In this document: positions 29,131-33,487 of the stretch, one piece after another
How positions within the stretch are numbered: the first letter of the stretch is position 1
Layout of the letters: each line of letters opens with the position of its first letter
DNA from: Acidobacteria bacterium 13_1_20CM_2_55_15
GTDB lineage: Bacteria; Acidobacteriota; Terriglobia; 20CM-2-55-15
DNA: 33,487 nucleotides
Assembly (NCBI GenBank): GCA_001920875.1
Contig: MNKP01000055.1
Span: 1-33,487, forward strand
Reading direction: 5' to 3'
Program-made: the position numbers and the translations under genes
The notes under the pieces: model-generated
Told to the model about the DNA's origin: nothing
The model's database searches: none
What the model saw: only the letters and a program-made list of their open reading frames with translations

Positions 29131-29171
29131 TATAATCGCGCCTGCAAAGACTCGAGACGATTGGAGGCCGT
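29131..29171 (+). promoter_or_regulatory. Possible promoter -10 (TATAAT, 29131-29136) and RBS (GGAGG) for the SGNH hydrolase gene
   Basis: Exact TATAAT, and TTGGAGGCCGT immediately before ATG 29172. No convincing -35 seen. Confidence 0.3.
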
Positions 29172-30449
29172 ATGAAATTGCGAAATTGGCTCGTTGTCCT
29201 GACAGCGACTCTGCTATTCGTCCAGATTGCGGAGGCACAAGACCATTGGGTTACGACCTGGGCTGCGGCGCCACAAGCCCGCCTGCAGGCTCCGTTGGGG
29301 GGACAGCGTGGAGGACCTGCGCCGCCGGCAAATGCCGCGCCGGCTTCTTTCAACGATCAGACGATTCGCATGATCGTGCATACGAGTCTGGGAGGACGGC
29401 GGGCGCGTGTCACGCTGTCAAACGCATTCGGCAACAGCCCACTCACGATCGGCGCTGTGCATGTCGCGTTGCGAAGCCGGGAATCAGCGATCGTTGCGGG
29501 ATCCGATCGAGCTCTGGCGTTTAATGGAAAGCCGGGTGTTACGATTGCGCCCGGCGCCCACGTCATGAGTGATGCCGTCGATCTGGATGTGCCTCAGCTC
29601 GGGGATCTTGCAATTAGCATCTATGTTCCGGGGGATAGCGGCCAGCTCACGCTCCACAACACCGGCCTGCATACGACGTATATTGCAAAAGGGAACGTCA
29701 TCTCAGAATCGGTGTTCAACGATGCTGTCACTACCCGATCCTATTATTGGGTAACCGGCATCGACGTCGTAGCGCCCGCGGATGCCGCAGCCATCGTGGC
29801 TTTCGGCGACTCCATTACGGACGGCTCGACATCCACTCCCGATGCCAATCGAAGCTGGCCCAGCTTTCTCGCCGAGCGCATCCTGTCTACGCCGGGCGCT
29901 GCCAAGCTGGCGGTGTTGAATGAGGGCATCGCAGGAAATCGCGTTCTCGCCGACGGCGCCGGAGTGAATGCCCTGGCACGATTCGACCGTGACGTCTTAA
30001 GCCAGGCCGGCGTCAAGTGGCTTTTCATCATGGAAAGCATCAACGACATCGGCCAGACCACGCGCGCCAACGCTACCGCCGGTCCGCCGGTTACGCCGGA
30101 TGATCTGATCGGCGCATTAAAGCAGATGGTCGAGCGGGCACATACGCACGGTATCAAAGTGATCGGCTGCACGCTGACACCTTACGAAGGCGCCGCTTAC
30201 TACAGTGAGCAAGGCGAAGAAATTCGGCTGGCCGTCAATCGCTGGATACGGACCGGCGGCGTGTTCGATGCCATTGTCGACTACGATGCCGTCACCCGTG
30301 ATCCGGCGAATCCTAAAGTCTTCAAAGCGGGATTCAATGATGGCGACCACCTGCATCCGAATGATGCCGGTTACAAGGCCATGGCGAATTCAATCGATCT
30401 CAGGATTTTCGGCGGGAAGAGTGTCTCGGCCGCGGCGAAGAAGAACTAA
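29172..30449 (+). CDS. SGNH/GDSL-family hydrolase, exported
   Basis: Signal peptide; 'AIVAFGDSITDGSTSTPDANRSWPSFLAERIL', 'NEGIAGNRVLADG', 'MESINDIGQ', 'FNDGDHLHPNDAGYKAMA'. Confidence 0.93.
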   Translation: MKLRNWLVVLTATLLFVQIAEAQDHWVTTWAAAPQARLQAPLGGQRGGPAPPANAAPASFNDQTIRMIVHTSLGGRRARVTLSNAFGNSPLTIGAVHVALRSRESAIVAGSDRALAFNGKPGVTIAPGAHVMSDAVDLDVPQLGDLAISIYVPGDSGQLTLHNTGLHTTYIAKGNVISESVFNDAVTTRSYYWVTGIDVVAPADAAAIVAFGDSITDGSTSTPDANRSWPSFLAERILSTPGAAKLAVLNEGIAGNRVLADGAGVNALARFDRDVLSQAGVKWLFIMESINDIGQTTRANATAGPPVTPDDLIGALKQMVERAHTHGIKVIGCTLTPYEGAAYYSEQGEEIRLAVNRWIRTGGVFDAIVDYDAVTRDPANPKVFKAGFNDGDHLHPNDAGYKAMANSIDLRIFGGKSVSAAAKKN

Positions 30450-31718
30450 CCAGGCGAAAAAGGCAAGGACAACAGCTATTATCAGCCACCGGATGACGGT
30501 CAACATGAATGCTGCCGTCAGCTCGGGCCATTGGAAATGGTACTGGCGGAGCTTGTCCGCGCGCTCGGTCATCCAGTGCCATGCCGTGTGGGCAATAATC
30601 GTAGATAAGATGATCGTGCCGATCCGTTCCGCCACGCCAAAGCGGAAAAGAAGTTCCAGCCCCGGGATGAGCAGCACCAGCACCAGAAGCTGCCCCAATT
30701 CCACGCCCACATTAAAAGAAAGCAGCGAAGTCAGCAGGTGCGAGCCTGCGAATTGTAGGGTCTCACGGAGTGCGAAGGAAAACCCAAAGCCGTGGACCAG
30801 GCCGAATCCAAAAGTGATCATCCACCGGCGTCCGATATTACTTCCGACAATATTCTCCAGCGCCATGTACAGAATCGAGATCGCAATAAGCGTTTCGATC
30901 AACGGCGGGAACCATAACGCATCGGGACCAAGATTGAAAGCCGACGCGATCAGCGTAATCGAGTGCGCGACCGTGAACGAGGTGACGACGGCGATCAGCG
31001 GGCGCCAACGGCGGAAGGGAATGACAAGGCAGAAGAGAAACAGCAGATGGTCGGTTCCATCCAGAATATGGAAGAAACCCATTTCCACAAAGCGCAGAGC
31101 CGCCTGATACCAGCGGGGATCAAGCCGCACCAGTCCCGGATCCCCCAAGAATTCGAATGCGCGGACCACGCCGGTGGGCGGCATGAATCTCAAAGCGGTG
31201 ACGACCCGCAGCCCCAAACGTTCGTATCTCGGATGGATCGCAAACTCCGATCGGTCGGATTGGATGGGATAGTCCATCAGCACATCGAACATGGCCTGTT
31301 CCCAATACAGTTCTGTGTTGTCCGGCAGCCGCTCGCCACGCACGTGATCCAGCGCGGTTTCATAAGCTGCGAACGACTTATCCGACTCGAGCGACACCCG
31401 CGCCGCGGCGATCTCGGGCTTAGACAACCGTGTGCCGCCTTCTTCAATATCGGTGAACTGAGCGATCCATTGCGTTGCGGCGTCCTGGAGATATTCGTCG
31501 ATGCGAGCCAGATCCAAAAATCCGGGCCCCCGCTTGGGAAACTCGACCTCGCGCATGGCTTTCAGCGGCACTCGAAGCAGGTAGTGGAGCCGCTCCCCTT
31601 CCGGTTTGAAGAAAGCCTGTATCGTGATGTCGTTCGGGATATCGTGAGCCGCCGCCGGCGGCACAATGAGGCTAATCAGAGCCGCCGCCGCAAGGATTTT
31701 TCCGAGAGCCTTCAGCAC
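30390..31718 (-). CDS. HupE/UreJ-family membrane protein with exported N-terminal domain
   Basis: Signal peptide; 'FVEMGFFHILDGTDHLLFLFCLVIPFRRWRPLIAVVTSFTVAHSITLIASAF', 'GFGLVHGFGFSFALRE', 'FNVGVELGQL'. Confidence 0.88.
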   Translation of the reverse strand: MLKALGKILAAAALISLIVPPAAAHDIPNDITIQAFFKPEGERLHYLLRVPLKAMREVEFPKRGPGFLDLARIDEYLQDAATQWIAQFTDIEEGGTRLSKPEIAAARVSLESDKSFAAYETALDHVRGERLPDNTELYWEQAMFDVLMDYPIQSDRSEFAIHPRYERLGLRVVTALRFMPPTGVVRAFEFLGDPGLVRLDPRWYQAALRFVEMGFFHILDGTDHLLFLFCLVIPFRRWRPLIAVVTSFTVAHSITLIASAFNLGPDALWFPPLIETLIAISILYMALENIVGSNIGRRWMITFGFGLVHGFGFSFALRETLQFAGSHLLTSLLSFNVGVELGQLLVLVLLIPGLELLFRFGVAERIGTIILSTIIAHTAWHWMTERADKLRQYHFQWPELTAAFMLTVIRWLIIAVVLAFFAWLVLLRRGRDTLPAENPEID

Positions 31719-31730
31719 GACGGTAGATTA

Positions 31731-32729
31731 TCACTTCGCAAAGGCGCGCTCAAAGGACGTCTGAAACCGGGCCGGATCGGCATCGACGGCGACGCGGAGT
31801 TTGGAACCGGAGTTCCATCGGGCGAGCTTCGTCCGCCCAACATCCTTCCCGGCCGTCACCACATTGAGCGCGGCCGGCTTTGCTGTAACGATAGACGAAT
31901 CCAACAAGGCGGCCGCAGCCAGCGGATCCCACGCGAAGTACATGTGCGTATCGATCAATGGCAGCGAGGATTCGAGCAGTTGGGCCACGACGCGACCCAG
32001 CGGGGTTAAATTCCGGCGCCGGAAATCCTCCACAAAGGGGCGCGTGATCGGAACGCGCATTGTTGCATCCAAGGGCACTAATAAAGTCGTGACCGGTACT
32101 CTGAAAACAGCGGCGGCTGCGTGCGGATCTGCGTAAATGTTCCATTCCGCAACTTCATTTGCCGCCTTTTCTGGATTGCCTCCGGAAAGGTTGCCCGGCA
32201 CCGAGACCGCGCCGCCCATAATTACAAGCCGATCGATCGTCTTCATGCCTTCTGGAACGTCGCGTAACACTACTGCCAGGTGCGTCAAGGGACCGAGGGC
32301 CAGGATTCGGACCGGATGCGTTCGGTCCTTCAGCCGCCGCTTCAAATACGAAACGGCTCGTTCAGCCGAACGGGTATCGCCGATTTCCGGCAAATCAACG
32401 CCGGGCAGTTTGTCGGCCAGCGCCCGCCAGTCGGCCGGAAACGGCCGGAGTCCTTGAAGAGGCCGTTCCTGACCTTCAAACACGGGGATTTCCGGCCTGC
32501 CGGCAAGATTGAGCAACCGCCGGATATTTCTTGCGCCTTCGCTTACATGCGCCACACCATGAACCACCGTGATCGCTTCGATACGCGCGTCGCGTGACGA
32601 CAAGAGGTAAGCCAAAGCCATCATATCGTCGGCGCCGGCATCCGTATCGACGATGATCGGAAGAGAGGACTGGGCGCTCAGAGTGCAGACATACAGGAAG
32701 AGGGAACACAGCGAACACAGGAACACCAT
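31731..32729 (-). CDS. Inosine-uridine-type nucleoside hydrolase, predicted exported
   Basis: 'LPIIVDTDAGADDMMALAYLLSS' (DTDxGxDD), 'ILALGPLTHLAVVLRDVP', 'LVIMGGAVSVPGNLSGGNPEKAANEVAEWNIYADPHAAAAVF'. Start at 32729 gives 'MVFLCSLCSLFLYVCTLSAQ'. Longer ORF to 32924 reads through a repeat. Confidence 0.9.
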   Translation of the reverse strand: MVFLCSLCSLFLYVCTLSAQSSLPIIVDTDAGADDMMALAYLLSSRDARIEAITVVHGVAHVSEGARNIRRLLNLAGRPEIPVFEGQERPLQGLRPFPADWRALADKLPGVDLPEIGDTRSAERAVSYLKRRLKDRTHPVRILALGPLTHLAVVLRDVPEGMKTIDRLVIMGGAVSVPGNLSGGNPEKAANEVAEWNIYADPHAAAAVFRVPVTTLLVPLDATMRVPITRPFVEDFRRRNLTPLGRVVAQLLESSLPLIDTHMYFAWDPLAAAALLDSSIVTAKPAALNVVTAGKDVGRTKLARWNSGSKLRVAVDADPARFQTSFERAFAK

Positions 32730-32916
32730 TCCCCTCCTCGCAGAGGAGTGGCGCGACAGCCCCAAGGCTGACGCGCCGGGGTGGTCAGTTCGGCGTAACG
32801 TTTCGGCCGCCCTTCTATTGAGGCTTCGCCCTATCGGGCTTGCGCTTCGCGCCACCCCGTCTGCGCCTCGCATTCGCTCGGCGCATCCTCCCCTCCTCTG
32901 CGAGGAGGGGAATGGT
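32725..32916. repeat. Intergenic element of about 192 bp with 23-bp perfect terminal inverted repeats and nested internal hairpins
   Basis: ACCATTCCCCTCCTCGCAGAGGA (32725-32747) / TCCTCTGCGAGGAGGGGAATGGT (32894-32916); internal GGCGCGACAGCC-CCAA-GGCTGACGCGCC, GGGGTGG/CCACCCC and TGCGCC/GGCGCA pairings. Confidence 0.9.
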
Positions 32917-32923
32917 TTCCCCA

Positions 32924-33487
32924 TCAGATCTCACCTTTGTTGAACATGCCGTAGTCGTAGGCCGACTTGCGGCTCGACTCCGGTTTGACATCCATGCGTT
33001 GCAAATTCGCCGAGACAGCGATACGCGCGCCGGGATAGCCGATGAGATCCCACCCAATGAAATTCTCGTTGCCCCCATAGAATGGATCGGAGAACGTTCC
33101 CTGGATCGTGTGCGCCCGCAGCAGATTGAAGAATTGCGCGGAGCCGCCCGCGAAACCGTTGGCTTGATTCTGTTCGATTGCCTTGAGGATGGCGTCCTGC
33201 TCGGATGCCGAAAGTTTAGAGAAAGGCATGCCTTTCGAAGATTGGGCGTAGTTGTTGATTGCCGCCAGGCCGGAGCTGTAGACGGACCGTAAATTCTTCA
33301 GCGCTCCTCCGAGCCCGCGGTCGATGAACCGGTCGGCGCGAGCTTCCAGGGCACCGGGCCCGTTTTCATCAGCCGGAATCAGTCTGGCAATGACCGCTCG
33401 CAGCGTCTCCGCTTCGGTCGTGGTGAGTGACACAAGCGCATTGCCGAGCCCGGCCAAACCCTGAGAGCGCGCCTGTGCCTGCACGAA
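32924..33487 (-). CDS. Gluconate 2-dehydrogenase subunit 3-like protein, truncated by window edge
   Basis: 'LTTTEAETLRAVIARLIPADENGPGALEARADRFIDRGL', 'FFNLLRAHTIQGTFSDPFYGGNENFIGWDLIGYPG'. Confidence 0.8.
   Translation of the reverse strand, partial: FVQAQARSQGLAGLGNALVSLTTTEAETLRAVIARLIPADENGPGALEARADRFIDRGLGGALKNLRSVYSSGLAAINNYAQSSKGMPFSKLSASEQDAILKAIEQNQANGFAGGSAQFFNLLRAHTIQGTFSDPFYGGNENFIGWDLIGYPGARIAVSANLQRMDVKPESSRKSAYDYGMFNKGEI

Noticed and set aside
30205-32009. Plus-strand ORFs of 300 and 348 aa (30205-31107, 30963-32009)
   Set aside because: Antisense to the SGNH/HupE/nucleoside-hydrolase genes or in an alternate frame; low-complexity Arg/Ser-rich translation typical of shadow frames.
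32730-32924. N-terminal 65-residue extension of the nucleoside hydrolase ORF (MGKPFPSSQRRGG...SSARRG)
   Set aside because: It reads through the palindromic element; the signal peptide and domain begin at 32729.
1-33487. CRISPR arrays, tRNA/rRNA genes, transposases, phage or defence genes
   Set aside because: None recognised on either strand; the repeats seen are palindromes without regular direct-repeat spacing.

Overview
The window looks like a chromosomal stretch from a GC-moderate Gram-negative bacterium. The gene content and intergenic palindromes suggest Acidobacteria-like, but that is inference only. It is mostly housekeeping and envelope genes: a lipid A-type acyltransferase, a GT39 glycosyltransferase, an NtrC-type regulator, an HD-GYP regulator, MobA, GuaB, SecA, an M23 peptidase, a DUF3810-like protein, an M28 peptidase, a two-component pair, YjbQ, an SGNH hydrolase, HupE/UreJ, a nucleoside hydrolase and a gluconate 2-dehydrogenase subunit 3-like protein. 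No tRNA, rRNA, CRISPR array or transposase gene was recognised. The main points of interest are: (1) a three-gene exported cassette at 7078-13145 with a SpoIVB/S55-like protein whose motifs are in circularly permuted order, a beta-propeller protein, and an M1-aminopeptidase-fold protein that has lost its zinc and catalytic motifs and gained a TPR tail; (2) several families of intergenic palindromes whose tips coincide with stop codons or, in one case, apparently supply the RBS, start codon and perhaps signal peptide of a nucleoside hydrolase; (3) two frame-disrupted genes, a membrane spermidine-synthase-like gene and a membrane-anchored coiled-coil gene; (4) a candidate 20-aa transmembrane microprotein overlapping the ntrC-like stop codon. 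All calls come from reading the sequence by eye and from remembered family motifs. No database search was run.
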